From Pseudobutyrivibrio sp. (lineage in GTDB: Bacteria > Bacillota > Clostridia > Lachnospirales > Lachnospiraceae): 64,000 bases of DNA. The notes under the pieces are model-generated. The model worked only from the letters and a program-made list of their open reading frames with translations. It was not told the origin of the DNA and did not search any database. Of the stretch, positions 48,663-56,597 are shown in pieces. The position numbers were made by a program, and so were the translations under genes. The stretch spans positions 124,001-188,000 of the forward strand of contig JAFYYR010000016.1 of the NCBI GenBank assembly GCA_017557435.1, given 5' to 3'. Each line of letters starts with the position of its first letter. The stretch's first letter is position 1.

Positions 48663-49526
48663 TTAATCTATCTTTCTATTTCTATTCCAACGAATCACCG
48701 CAACAATAATGATTATTGCATATCCAACAAAACTGAGAACCACTGGAATCTCACCAAAGAATGTAAATCCAAGCAATGCTGCAAATATTACCTGAGTGTA
48801 ATCAAAAACAGATATCTCTTTTGCTGGTGCATACTTGTATGCTGTTGTGATAGAAAACTGTCCAAGGGAAGCTGCCACTCCAGCAAGCACCAAAAATCCA
48901 AGTTGCTTTAAACTCATTGGAGTGTAATCAAAAATTAAAAATGGTAGAGTCACAACACACGAAAACAGTGAAAAGCTTGCAACAATAACAGGTGTCTTCA
49001 CACCATTATTGCTTATTTTTCTAACAAATACGTATGCTGCTCCAGCTCCAAATCCGCCTATCAATCCCATAATAGCAGGGAAAAATGATGAAACAGCTCC
49101 TGTAGGTCTTATGATAAATAAAGCTCCAATAAATGCAATAATTGTGGTTATGATATCAAATTTATTTGGTATCTCCTTTAAAATAACAATGGACAATAGT
49201 ATTGCAAAAAATGGAGATAGCTTATTTAGCATATTTGCATCTGCAATTCCAAGTCTGTCTATAGCATAGAAATTACAAATCACACCCGTTGTTCCAAAGA
49301 AACATCTTAAGAATAGGCCTAGTCTATTGCCCTTTCCCACTACAATCTTTTCTTTTGAACGAATAATTACTGACACCGCCACTATAAGCGCAACACTATT
49401 TCTGAAAAATACCTTTTGCATTGTAGGAAGGTCTCCCGATATCCTTACGAAAAAGGTCATAAGAGAAAATCCAAATGCTGCCAGCAATATAAAAATAATA
49501 CCTTTAATATGATTTGTAGTCTTCAT
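48663..49526 (-). CDS. EamA/DMT family transporter
   Basis: The 287-residue protein has ten hydrophobic segments in two EamA repeats, for example GIIFILLAAFGFSLMTFFVRISG ... MLNKLSPFFAILLSIVILKEIPNKFDI and ATLAGVAASLGQFSITTAYKYAPAKEISVFDYTQVIFAALLGFTFFGE. This is the standard drug/metabolite exporter fold, with the substrate unknown. The N-terminus is MKTTNHIKG. It lies between a SpoU methylase and an orphan, all on minus. Confidence 0.9.
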   Translation of the reverse strand: MKTTNHIKGIIFILLAAFGFSLMTFFVRISGDLPTMQKVFFRNSVALIVAVSVIIRSKEKIVVGKGNRLGLFLRCFFGTTGVICNFYAIDRLGIADANMLNKLSPFFAILLSIVILKEIPNKFDIITTIIAFIGALFIIRPTGAVSSFFPAIMGLIGGFGAGAAYVFVRKISNNGVKTPVIVASFSLFSCVVTLPFLIFDYTPMSLKQLGFLVLAGVAASLGQFSITTAYKYAPAKEISVFDYTQVIFAALLGFTFFGEIPVVLSFVGYAIIIIVAVIRWNRNRKID

Positions 49527-49539
49527 AATCTGTCCTATC

Positions 49540-50028
49540 TTATGCTTTAAATCCCAGTCTTCTCATTCTATCATCAAGCTCATGATACACTGGCTCTAGC
49601 GGCCAAGGCATCAGCTCAATATACTCTCTATCCCCCTCTTTTAACCCCTCTAGCCATGATAGAAACTCAGGGTTCTTTTTATATAACTCCTTACCAAATT
49701 CACATAATACGTATTTACGGTTTGAGTTGTCAACAGTCTCAGTCACTCTCCTAAAGCTTATCTTGCCAAATTCATCCTGCTCCTTAACAAAAGACACCTT
49801 CTCATAGGTAGACTGTGGCTCTTCCAGGGAAATCTTTCCTGTATTTAAGAAATGTTCCCACATAAAATGGGCAATCTTCTCCTTTGACACAGGAAAATCC
49901 AATTGCTTTTCAATCTCACTTATGCCATATCCCTTGTCTGCCAAATGTCGCACCGCCCCACCAGCTGCTGCATCATTTATGAAATTCGATAAGGCTTTAT
50001 TAAATTCCTGATTATCTTTATTTCCCAT
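49540..50028 (-). CDS. hypothetical protein (162 aa)
   Basis: Not recognised. The protein starts MGNKDNQEFNKALSNFINDAAAGGAVRHLADKGYG and contains an ISEIEKQLDFPVSKEKIAHFMWEHF stretch resembling a helix-turn-helix. A C-terminal part has EYIELMPWPLEPVYHELDDRMRRLG. It is mostly helical and acidic/basic mixed, with no membrane segment. Lachnospiraceae relatives are likely. It is 13 bp from the EamA gene on the same strand. Confidence 0.65.
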   Translation of the reverse strand: MGNKDNQEFNKALSNFINDAAAGGAVRHLADKGYGISEIEKQLDFPVSKEKIAHFMWEHFLNTGKISLEEPQSTYEKVSFVKEQDEFGKISFRRVTETVDNSNRKYVLCEFGKELYKKNPEFLSWLEGLKEGDREYIELMPWPLEPVYHELDDRMRRLGFKA

Positions 50029-50044
50029 AGTATAAGTTATTATA

Positions 50045-50071
50045 TAAAAAAGGGATGGCCTTTGCCATCCC
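50045..50071 (-). terminator. terminator after the three-gene envelope operon
   Basis: GGGATGGC (50052-50059) pairs with GCCATCCC (50064-50071), 8 bp with a 4-nt loop, followed on the minus strand by six T residues. It lies just beyond the stop of the lipoprotein gene at 50077. Confidence 0.75.
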
Positions 50072-50076
50072 CATTA

Positions 50077-51435
50077 TTATTCAAAAATATAGGTTTTAAA
50101 GTCCACACCAATTTCAATATCCGGATTCTCCTCTAGCCCTTTATAGGCCATGCCACCAAAATCATATATCTGGGTCAACTTTCCTTTTTCATCGTATAAA
50201 TAAAACATATATTTTGAGCCACTAGTGACATAATATGATTTATAAAAAGGACGTTCATTACTATCATAGTACAGCGTTCCTGAGGAATTATATGTTCCAT
50301 ATTCCTCTGAATCTGAGCTGTATTCTACCTTTAGTAATTTGCCATTCTCTCTTATATATTCTTTTTCCTGATAATCTAACAAAGGCTTAATCTCATCGAT
50401 GTATTCGTATTCTTTATCATCTATAGATTTAATTCCAACAAGGACTTCTCCACCTTCTTGGTATGGATTGTATTTAGCCTCTTTTATAGCATCATCAGGT
50501 GAATATTTAAATCCATAGGCCTCCTTAGGATACTCTGATTTACCATCACTAACCAATGAAACAAATACATTTTTATCTTCTGCAGTTCCCACAAATACCT
50601 CAGCACCTGCTTCTTCAATAATCTCGTACTGAGAAGACTCAGTAAAGAAATATGATAGAAACTCTTTTTCAGAAGCTTCATCTGTCACCAAAGTATGCAT
50701 GCCATTTTCTAAAGAAGAATCATCATCAAAATCGTATACATCTATCAGATTTACACTTTTAATATCCCTATATTCTTGAAGCACTAATTCTATTGGCTTT
50801 CCCTCTGCTCCATATCCAGATCTGAAACATGTAAGTCCCTTTCCTTCAGTCCAAATGAAAGTAGAATAAAAGCCGCTTTCTGTTAGGATATTGTATATCC
50901 TACATCTACAGGTGCCATCCTCATTTGTGATAGCAACTTCTTCGCCATCATTATTTATCGTAGAATCCTCACTATCACATACTACGATTCCCTCTGAAAT
51001 AAACTCATCCTCCGTTGGAACATCTTCCTGTTCTCTTATCATTATTATCTTGCTATCTGTTACATAAAAGAAACCTAGATTGAATCTATCTGTAACATCA
51101 TAATAGTATCTGCCCGGACAGTCATCATACTGAATATTAATGGTATATACATCGCCTTCATCATAAGAAGCCACCTGCTCAACTTTCAAGTCGACCTCAT
51201 CCACATCCTCTTCCAAAAAAGCATTTACTGTATATGTATATTTTTCCTGGGAGGCATCAAAAAAATAGCTATTTTTTGTTTCAGCTACACTCTCTTCCTT
51301 ATTTTCTTCCGGCTGCTTCTCTTCTATTACTTCCTGATTTTTACTACTACCTGAATCTGTCGACTTGCTGCAAGAACTCATAACCATAGCAACCACAAGA
51401 CCAGCCACGCACCATCTAATTTTTTTTATTTTCAT
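50077..51435 (-). CDS. lipoprotein of unknown function (452 aa)
   Basis: The N-terminus MKIKKIRWCVAGLVVAMVMSSCSK is a lipoprotein signal with a VMSSC lipobox. The mature protein is acidic and rich in Tyr, Asp and Glu, with repeated beta-type segments such as YNSSGTLYYDSNERPFYKSYYV near the C-terminus. No enzyme motif is visible. The two genes upstream (7-bp and 3-bp gaps) also code for envelope proteins, which suggests one unit. Confidence 0.7.
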   Translation of the reverse strand: MKIKKIRWCVAGLVVAMVMSSCSKSTDSGSSKNQEVIEEKQPEENKEESVAETKNSYFFDASQEKYTYTVNAFLEEDVDEVDLKVEQVASYDEGDVYTINIQYDDCPGRYYYDVTDRFNLGFFYVTDSKIIMIREQEDVPTEDEFISEGIVVCDSEDSTINNDGEEVAITNEDGTCRCRIYNILTESGFYSTFIWTEGKGLTCFRSGYGAEGKPIELVLQEYRDIKSVNLIDVYDFDDDSSLENGMHTLVTDEASEKEFLSYFFTESSQYEIIEEAGAEVFVGTAEDKNVFVSLVSDGKSEYPKEAYGFKYSPDDAIKEAKYNPYQEGGEVLVGIKSIDDKEYEYIDEIKPLLDYQEKEYIRENGKLLKVEYSSDSEEYGTYNSSGTLYYDSNERPFYKSYYVTSGSKYMFYLYDEKGKLTQIYDFGGMAYKGLEENPDIEIGVDFKTYIFE

Positions 51436-51442
51436 ACTTCTC

Positions 51443-51997
51443 CTATTTTAATTCATCCACATACCTATATTCATGCAAATCCTGAAGATGATATATCCTA
51501 TTTCCATCCATATCATAATATGCTATGCTGCCATCCGGCTTTTCTTCCACGGTATATAATGAAAAAATCCGTTTAGCACCTGATACAATAAAATTCTTAT
51601 ATTCGTAATAATCTATTGATTTATCCCAGAAATTGTCTTCATAGCCAACAAAAGTTTTTCCATCAATTGTATCTACCCGGTCTTTATGTGGCACCGCTGC
51701 ACAAAATATAAATAATGGAAATCTAAAAATCCATAAAAAACATGCTATTCCTAAAAGTGTTACTCCCATAGTAATTCTCTTTTTTATACTATCAGCAGTA
51801 AAAAATGTTAAAAGCAGCCACAATAACACGCAAACTCCAACAAACACTGCGCATGCTACATTAACCCATGCTCTTAGTTGAAGGCCTGCTATCGTCAGCG
51901 GAATAAAAGCTATCGTGTATAACAATATTGTTAGACCAGCTAAATCAAAAATCCCATTTCTAATTTTTTTCATTTTCTGAACAAGCCTAGCATCCAT
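51443..51997 (-). CDS. small membrane protein (184 aa), unknown
   Basis: The 184-residue protein has three hydrophobic segments (about residues 16-38, 44-68 and 75-100), then a soluble C-terminal part. The latter contains DTIDGKTFVGYEDNFWDKSIDYYEYKN and DGSIAYYDMDGNRIYHLQ, a pattern that resembles the Tyr/Asp-rich segments of the neighbouring lipoproteins. I do not recognise a family. It lies between the 452-residue and 199-residue lipoproteins. Confidence 0.65.
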   Translation of the reverse strand: MDARLVQKMKKIRNGIFDLAGLTILLYTIAFIPLTIAGLQLRAWVNVACAVFVGVCVLLWLLLTFFTADSIKKRITMGVTLLGIACFLWIFRFPLFIFCAAVPHKDRVDTIDGKTFVGYEDNFWDKSIDYYEYKNFIVSGAKRIFSLYTVEEKPDGSIAYYDMDGNRIYHLQDLHEYRYVDELK

Positions 51998-52000
51998 CTA

Positions 52001-52600
52001 CTATTTCCCAGCTCCAACTGTTTCCAACTTACCATCATACTCTGCAAGCATTTCTCTGTAATCACTTTCATCTGCTGATTGAGAATCTATATAATAAAAA
52101 ATACCATCAGTTCCATAATCCATTTGAAAACTATTTACAGTAGTTATATCTCCATCCTGCATCTTATAAATATTGGTATAGAAGTTTCCAGCATTATCAT
52201 ACTCCTCATAGATAATTCCTTCTTGCTGGATATATTGTATAGTTCCATACTGTCCATAGTCCCCAAGTTCTTTTACATCCCCTTCAACTATGGTATATAT
52301 CTCAACCAAATCATTGTGCTGGAGACCATTTCCATAAACTGCTATCTCCGGTACGTCATCGTCATTTAAGTATAATAAACTGTAATTTCTATCTCCTATA
52401 TTAGTATTATCTGATTTAAGATAGATAGATTCATAATCTAACGTATCTCCATTTCCCCTAGTGGCAAGCTGTTCTATACTTACCTCTTCTCTTACTAAGT
52501 CATCATTATCTATATTCCCTGTATCAACATCTGAAGTTGTACCACATCCACAAAGAAGTGCACCAATAATTAATGTTGTAACAATTGTTCTGTTTTTCAT
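52001..52600 (-). CDS. lipoprotein of unknown function (199 aa)
   Basis: The 199-residue protein begins MKNRTIVTTLIIGALLCGCGTTSD, a lipoprotein signal with the LLCGC lipobox. The mature part has NDDDVPEIAVYGNGLQHNDLVEIYT, a pattern often seen in VCBS/FG-GAP-like repeats (L-L-Y-L-N-D-D-D-V-P-E-I-A). It has no enzyme motif. It is the first gene of the three-gene envelope set. Confidence 0.7.
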   Translation of the reverse strand: MKNRTIVTTLIIGALLCGCGTTSDVDTGNIDNDDLVREEVSIEQLATRGNGDTLDYESIYLKSDNTNIGDRNYSLLYLNDDDVPEIAVYGNGLQHNDLVEIYTIVEGDVKELGDYGQYGTIQYIQQEGIIYEEYDNAGNFYTNIYKMQDGDITTVNSFQMDYGTDGIFYYIDSQSADESDYREMLAEYDGKLETVGAGK

Positions 52601-52777
52601 TTTAACCGTCCTTCCCGTTTCTATTAATCAATTTTTCCCGCAATTTCTTATCTTTAATATTTAAATTCATATAAACATATACGCCGATATTAATTATAGC
52701 AGTCCTAATTATAGTTGTCTATAGCTACTTTAATATTATCGAAATAATATTCTTATATCATCCTATTAATTTTAGGG

Positions 52778-52807
52778 TTGAAAAGATTGCATGCAATTAA
52801 TTATAAT
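52778..52807 (+). promoter_or_regulatory. promoter with operator palindrome for the PPOX-fold gene
   Basis: TTGAAA (52778-52783) and TATAAT (52802-52807) are 18 bp apart. Between them the perfect palindrome ATTGCATGCAAT occupies 52786-52797, where a repressor would block polymerase. The gene begins 41 bp downstream with an AAGGAGGTTTCATT ribosome binding site. Confidence 0.6.
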
Positions 52808-52847
52808 AGAAGTGTTCTAAGCATTATTTAAATAAGGAGGTTTCATT

Positions 52848-53240
52848 ATGCAAGAAGTTTGCGAGTTTTTAAAGAAATGCGGTACATATTATTTGGCTAC
52901 AGTAGATGGTGATCAGCCTAGAGTTCGTCCATTTGGTACTATTCATATCTTCGAAGATAAGTTATATATTCAGACTGGTAAGTCAAAGGACGTATCAAAG
53001 CAGATTCAGAAGAATCCAAAGGTAGAGATCTGCGGATTCGCTGAAGGCAAGTGGGTACGTGTTGCAGGTGAGCTTGTACGCGATGATAGAATTGATGCTA
53101 AGGCAAGCATGCTTGATGCTTACCCAAATCTTAAGGGTATGTACTCAGCCGAAGATGACAATACTGAGGTTCTTTACTTCAAGAACGCTACAGCTACTTT
53201 CTCATCGTTCACTGACGCTCCAAAGACAGTTACATTCTAA
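52848..53240 (+). CDS. pyridoxamine-5'-phosphate-oxidase-like FMN-binding protein
   Basis: The 130-residue protein matches the split-barrel PPOX fold: FLKKCGTYYLATVDGDQPRVRPFG, KLYIQTGKSKDVSKQIQKNPKVEICGFAEGKWVRVAGE, and a C-terminal YFKNATATFSSF. Small Clostridial members reduce or bind flavin and F420-like cofactors, with unknown substrates. It is driven from its own promoter with an operator and ends in a terminator at 53247, so it is a single-gene unit. Confidence 0.88.
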   Translation: MQEVCEFLKKCGTYYLATVDGDQPRVRPFGTIHIFEDKLYIQTGKSKDVSKQIQKNPKVEICGFAEGKWVRVAGELVRDDRIDAKASMLDAYPNLKGMYSAEDDNTEVLYFKNATATFSSFTDAPKTVTF

Positions 53241-53246
53241 AAAATT

Positions 53247-53278
53247 AATCCCTTGGCATAGGCCAAGGGATTTTTTAT
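53247..53278 (+). terminator. intrinsic terminator after the PPOX-fold gene
   Basis: AATCCCTTGG (53247-53256) pairs with CCAAGGGATT (53263-53272), 10 bp with a 6-nt loop, followed by TTTTATTT on the plus strand. Confidence 0.8.
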
Positions 53279-53302
53279 TTAACTAATACACTGTCATGCC
53301 AG

Positions 53303-53851
53303 CTAATTAACCTTTTTCTTAAATAACTTTGAAATACTTGCTATAACAAAATATATAACCGCTCCGATAAACACACCTGTTGTATTTAAAATCAAATCAT
53401 CTACATCTGTACATCTATCATAAAATGGCAACTGGGATATTTCTATTAACAACGTATATACAAATCCAGCCAATGTGACTTTCCACACATTATTAAGCTG
53501 CTTAAAGCAAACAGGCCATACAATTCCTACAGGAATAAACATTGTAATATTTCCTATAATATTAATCTTCCATCCATTATATCTTTCCCAAGTAAAAACA
53601 AATGGTTGGAAATTAGTTCTAAATGGCACAATCCTACTGGCATCAAAAAGCAGAGGGGCTATATGCCCCTCTTTCAAATGCAATGGAAAATAAACCATTC
53701 TTGAAATCACAACAATACAAATATAAACAAGTATAAGCTGCAGTTCACGTTTTAAATCCACCTGATTCAAACTTCTATTGACCAGATATCTTACCAATAT
53801 CCAAACTACAGTTAAGAAAATAAACATCTGTAAAAAACTAATTTCTATCAT
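53303..53851 (-). CDS. VanZ family protein
   Basis: The 182-residue membrane protein starts MIEISFLQMFIFLTVVWILV at 53851, with GAGAGTAATA upstream; the frame to 53863 lacks a good site. It has about five hydrophobic segments and the VanZ motif NIIGNITMFIPVGIVWP...ISQLPFYDRCTDVDDLILNTTGVFIGAVIYF. VanZ proteins confer low teicoplanin resistance in enterococci, but Clostridial relatives are of unknown role. It follows the YbjQ gene on the same strand. Confidence 0.86.
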   Translation of the reverse strand: MIEISFLQMFIFLTVVWILVRYLVNRSLNQVDLKRELQLILVYICIVVISRMVYFPLHLKEGHIAPLLFDASRIVPFRTNFQPFVFTWERYNGWKINIIGNITMFIPVGIVWPVCFKQLNNVWKVTLAGFVYTLLIEISQLPFYDRCTDVDDLILNTTGVFIGAVIYFVIASISKLFKKKVN

Positions 53852-53865
53852 TATTACTCTCAAAT

Positions 53866-54180
53866 CTAATTATTAAATTTTACTGCAGTTCCGTATGCAA
53901 GCACCTCTGCTGCACCCTGCATAACAGATGAAGATGCATATCTAACTCCTACGATTGCATCAGCACCCAGCTGCTCTGCTTCATCAACCATTCTCTTTGT
54001 GGCAATCTGTCTTGCCTCTACAAGCATCTCTGTGTAGCTAGAAATCTCACCACCAACAAGAGTCTTCATACCTGCCATAAAATCCTTACCAAAGTTTTTA
54101 GACTGTACGATAGTACCCTTTACCACACCAATAACCTCAAAATCCTGTCCTGGAATTGTTTCAATACTTACGAGCTTCAT
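53866..54180 (-). CDS. YbjQ/UPF0145 family protein
   Basis: The 104-residue protein is a full UPF0145 domain: MKLVSIETIPGQDFEVIGVVKGTIVQSKNFGKDFMAGMKTLVGGEISSYTEMLVEARQIATKRM and the C-terminal ADAIVGVRYASSSVMQGAAEVLAYGTAVKF. The YbjQ fold is related to the SHOCT/YbjQ heavy-metal-binding group, with a pentameric structure and no proven function. It overlaps the end of the MerR gene by 20 bp, so it is co-transcribed with it. The ATG at 54180 has GGAGGAGA just upstream. Confidence 0.88.
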   Translation of the reverse strand: MKLVSIETIPGQDFEVIGVVKGTIVQSKNFGKDFMAGMKTLVGGEISSYTEMLVEARQIATKRMVDEAEQLGADAIVGVRYASSSVMQGAAEVLAYGTAVKFNN

Positions 54181-54805
54181 TAATCTCTCCTCCGTCAATT
54201 TCTTTTAATCTCTGTCTAAGTGCCAGTAATACTCCTACTATCATAGACACAAACAATAATACCATAACTACAACTAATCCTATAGGGGTTTCCTCATCTG
54301 CACTTTTTGTCCAACACATAAATACTATCATAAGGATAAAAAATATGATGCTAACCCCTGCTGCAATAATTGGGCCTCTTTTTGTCTTCTTTATATCTGT
54401 TTTATTTACATCCATAAATCTGACACCTCCCCTTTCTAGGTTTCTCATATTTTCTAGATAAGAATCCGCCTGCAAATCATCAAACTGAACATTTTCCTCC
54501 ATGATTTCTCTGCACATCTCCTTCATAATATCTAGTTCTTTCTGGCGATGTGTAAAATGGGATATGTGCTTCTCAAGACAATCTACCATAGATATCTCTC
54601 CTGCCTCCAATTTACGAATCTCATCGATTGGAACATCAAGACTTCTAAGTAACTTTATCTTATTTAATAGATCCACATCCTTAAGAGAATATTCTCTATA
54701 TCCATTATCTCTATTTCTCTCTGGACAAATCAATCCCTGCTCCTCATAGAAGCGAATGTTCTTTTTTGTAATTCCAACTAGCTCTTCAACTTGATTGATT
54801 TTCAT
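54161..54805 (-). CDS. MerR family regulator with two C-terminal membrane helices
   Basis: The 214-residue protein has a MerR helix-turn-helix at residues 1-70 (MKINQVEELVGITKKNIRFYEEQGLI...YREYSLKDVDLLNKI), a dimerisation coiled coil at about 75-110, then two hydrophobic segments (about 144-165 and 174-196) and a short tail. It therefore looks anchored in the cytoplasmic membrane. No metal-binding cysteines of the MerR/CueR kind are seen. Its promoter has a 19-bp spacer with a dyad, the MerR class form, and the same promoter occurs upstream of the YhfC-like gene, so it probably controls itself and those genes. Confidence 0.87.
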   Translation of the reverse strand: MKINQVEELVGITKKNIRFYEEQGLICPERNRDNGYREYSLKDVDLLNKIKLLRSLDVPIDEIRKLEAGEISMVDCLEKHISHFTHRQKELDIMKEMCREIMEENVQFDDLQADSYLENMRNLERGGVRFMDVNKTDIKKTKRGPIIAAGVSIIFFILMIVFMCWTKSADEETPIGLVVVMVLLFVSMIVGVLLALRQRLKEIDGGEINEARKY

Positions 54806-54849
54806 GCTATCTCCCTAGATTGTTTTGACTTGGCCTTGTCTATAGCTAC

Positions 54850-54880
54850 AATATAAAGCTTCCACAAGGTGTAAGGTCAA
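54850..54880 (-). promoter_or_regulatory. MerR-type promoter of the merR-ybjQ-vanZ unit
   Basis: On the minus strand TTGACC (54875-54880) and TATATT (54850-54855) are separated by 19 bp, longer than the normal 17. The spacer contains AGCTTCCAC-AAG-GTGTAAGGT (54857-54877), an imperfect dyad with two mismatches. Long spacers with a central dyad are the hallmark of MerR-activated promoters. The same arrangement recurs at 56544-56574. Confidence 0.75.
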
Positions 54881-54883
54881 CAC

Positions 54884-55693
54884 TTATTTTAAAAATTCTT
54901 CAATTATTTTATTAACTTCCTCTGGACAATCCGTATTTGCGTTATGACCAGCCCCTTCTATCCAGTGAATTGGAAGATTTGATTTCTTATGCCATGCTCT
55001 ATTATATCTTTTAGTGGAACCAGCCATATCCTTTGTTCCGCATATAAGCTCCGCAGGACATTTTATCTCATATGGAAGCTCCTCTTCAACTGCCTCCACC
55101 AAAATCTTAAATCCACTGCCTGCAAGCTTAGCATATCTTTCCTGATTACCCTCATAGGTCATCATAAAATATCTCATCAACCCACGTCCATATTCAGATG
55201 TGGCCACTCCCTTTGTGCCCTGTCTAACCAGAGTTTTCCAAGGATAATGTCTATATACAGGAGTCATTCTATGCAAAAGCCAAAGCTCCATTCCCGTATA
55301 GTACTGCTTCTGCAATGGAGCAGAGTCAATTGAAATAAAACCAACAATTTTTTCTGGGAAAAGCTGTATATACATCTGTCCCAAATATCCCCCCATTGAC
55401 TGCCCCACAATAACAGGCTTGTCAAATCCATTTTCCTCTAGGATTTCATCTAACCATCTTGCTTTATCAGCTAGAGAAAAATCCAAATCAAAAGGATAAG
55501 AAGTCGCATGAGCCGGTGGGTCCCATACAAACACTGGGTACTTACCTTCAAAATATTCTATTTGTTTTTCAAACAGCCTATGATCAGTAGTAAGCCCAGG
55601 CAAAAATACTATCTGCTTTTCTTTACAATCCCCATCTGGATTAATCCAATAGTGAATTTCTCCACATCTTGTTTTATAAACTCTCTCTTTCAT
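54884..55693 (-). CDS. alpha/beta hydrolase
   Basis: The 269-residue protein has the serine-hydrolase pattern IVFLPGLTTDHRLF, FVWDPPAHATS (in place of GHG-S), nucleophile elbow VGQSMGGYLGQMYIQLFP, ELICGTKDMAGS (Asp) and WIEGAGHNANTD (His). It is cytosolic. The ATG at 55693 is preceded by GGGAGC; a longer frame to 55723 lies wholly in the upstream gene. It overlaps the YhfC gene and is in the same MerR-controlled set. Confidence 0.84.
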   Translation of the reverse strand: MKERVYKTRCGEIHYWINPDGDCKEKQIVFLPGLTTDHRLFEKQIEYFEGKYPVFVWDPPAHATSYPFDLDFSLADKARWLDEILEENGFDKPVIVGQSMGGYLGQMYIQLFPEKIVGFISIDSAPLQKQYYTGMELWLLHRMTPVYRHYPWKTLVRQGTKGVATSEYGRGLMRYFMMTYEGNQERYAKLAGSGFKILVEAVEEELPYEIKCPAELICGTKDMAGSTKRYNRAWHKKSNLPIHWIEGAGHNANTDCPEEVNKIIEEFLK

Positions 55694-56489
55694 AATCTTG
55701 CTCCCTATTGTCGGTTTTTTCACCTTTATATTTTTTATAAATAAATATAGAGATTAATGCAATAATAATAAAGAGTATAACCTCAAGCATAAAAACTGAA
55801 ATCTGAGCGCCGAGAAAAACTGTTATAAAATCAATACCTGCATGAATAGCAATAGATAACAGTAAAAGCTGAATCTTACTGTCTACTACTGCCCTATAAA
55901 CAATATATGACAAACATATATGTAAAGCTATAGCTATAATGCGTTCCACGCCTGCCATAAAAAATACTGTCGGATGCAGTGTCCATAATAAGGAAACCTG
56001 ATTCAGAGTATCCTCTTTCATTTTATCATCAAGCATAGAAAGTGAAGCTTCAAAAGTTCCTGCATTAATCATAAATGAAGTTAAAAGATTCGAAATGTAA
56101 GTTATGCCAACAAGTATAATTGCTTCTATTCCACCATGGCCAACTCCATACATAAAGGCATTTTGTTTTCCAAGATTATGTTTCTTAAATATATTCATGG
56201 AAACAAAACGTCCCACTTCTTCAAAAATACCTGCTGCAAGTCCACCATAAACTGCCCTTAACAAAACATTCCCAGCAAAAATATTACCTAGGCGTCTTAG
56301 CATTACAATATGTAGAATTTGCTCCAAAACAAGTGCAAATATTACAAATGTAAATGCTCCAATTACAATCCAAATCCAGTTTGCTTTTAGTTTCACCCTT
56401 CCATATATCATGAGTCCAATTGGTAATCCAAATGCAATAACCAGTGAAACACACATTCCTACAAGTGATGCTACGGATACTGTTCCCAT
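55674..56489 (-). CDS. YhfC-like intramembrane glutamic-protease family protein
   Basis: The 271-residue membrane protein has about seven hydrophobic segments. It contains GIFEEVGRFVSMNIFKKHN (Glu90, Glu91, Arg94) and GVGHGGIEAIILVG (His118), the CAAX-protease/YhfC-type E-E-x-x-R ... H motif for an intramembrane glutamic protease. It ends with a short basic tail. Members process or bind membrane proteins, with unknown target here. Its promoter has the MerR-type 19-bp spacer and a perfect palindrome, so it is probably the main target of the MerR regulator downstream. Confidence 0.84.
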   Translation of the reverse strand: MGTVSVASLVGMCVSLVIAFGLPIGLMIYGRVKLKANWIWIVIGAFTFVIFALVLEQILHIVMLRRLGNIFAGNVLLRAVYGGLAAGIFEEVGRFVSMNIFKKHNLGKQNAFMYGVGHGGIEAIILVGITYISNLLTSFMINAGTFEASLSMLDDKMKEDTLNQVSLLWTLHPTVFFMAGVERIIAIALHICLSYIVYRAVVDSKIQLLLLSIAIHAGIDFITVFLGAQISVFMLEVILFIIIALISIFIYKKYKGEKTDNREQDYERESL

Positions 56490-56543
56490 ATCTCATTACC
56501 TCCCAATGTAATTATTCTTAGACTAGGCCATGTCTTTGTATAA

Positions 56544-56574
56544 AATATAAACCTTCCACATAGTGGAAGGTCAA
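56544..56574 (-). promoter_or_regulatory. MerR-type promoter of the yhfC-like/hydrolase unit
   Basis: On the minus strand TTGACC (56569-56574) and TATATT (56544-56549) are 19 bp apart. Between them is the perfect 9-bp inverted repeat ACCTTCCAC-ATA-GTGGAAGGT (56551-56571). The adjoining GACTxGGCCxTGTCT sequence (56521-56535) also matches that downstream of the merR promoter (54823-54837), so the two control regions are duplicates. Confidence 0.8.
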
Positions 56575-56597
56575 TATTTTTAATTAATTATATTAAA

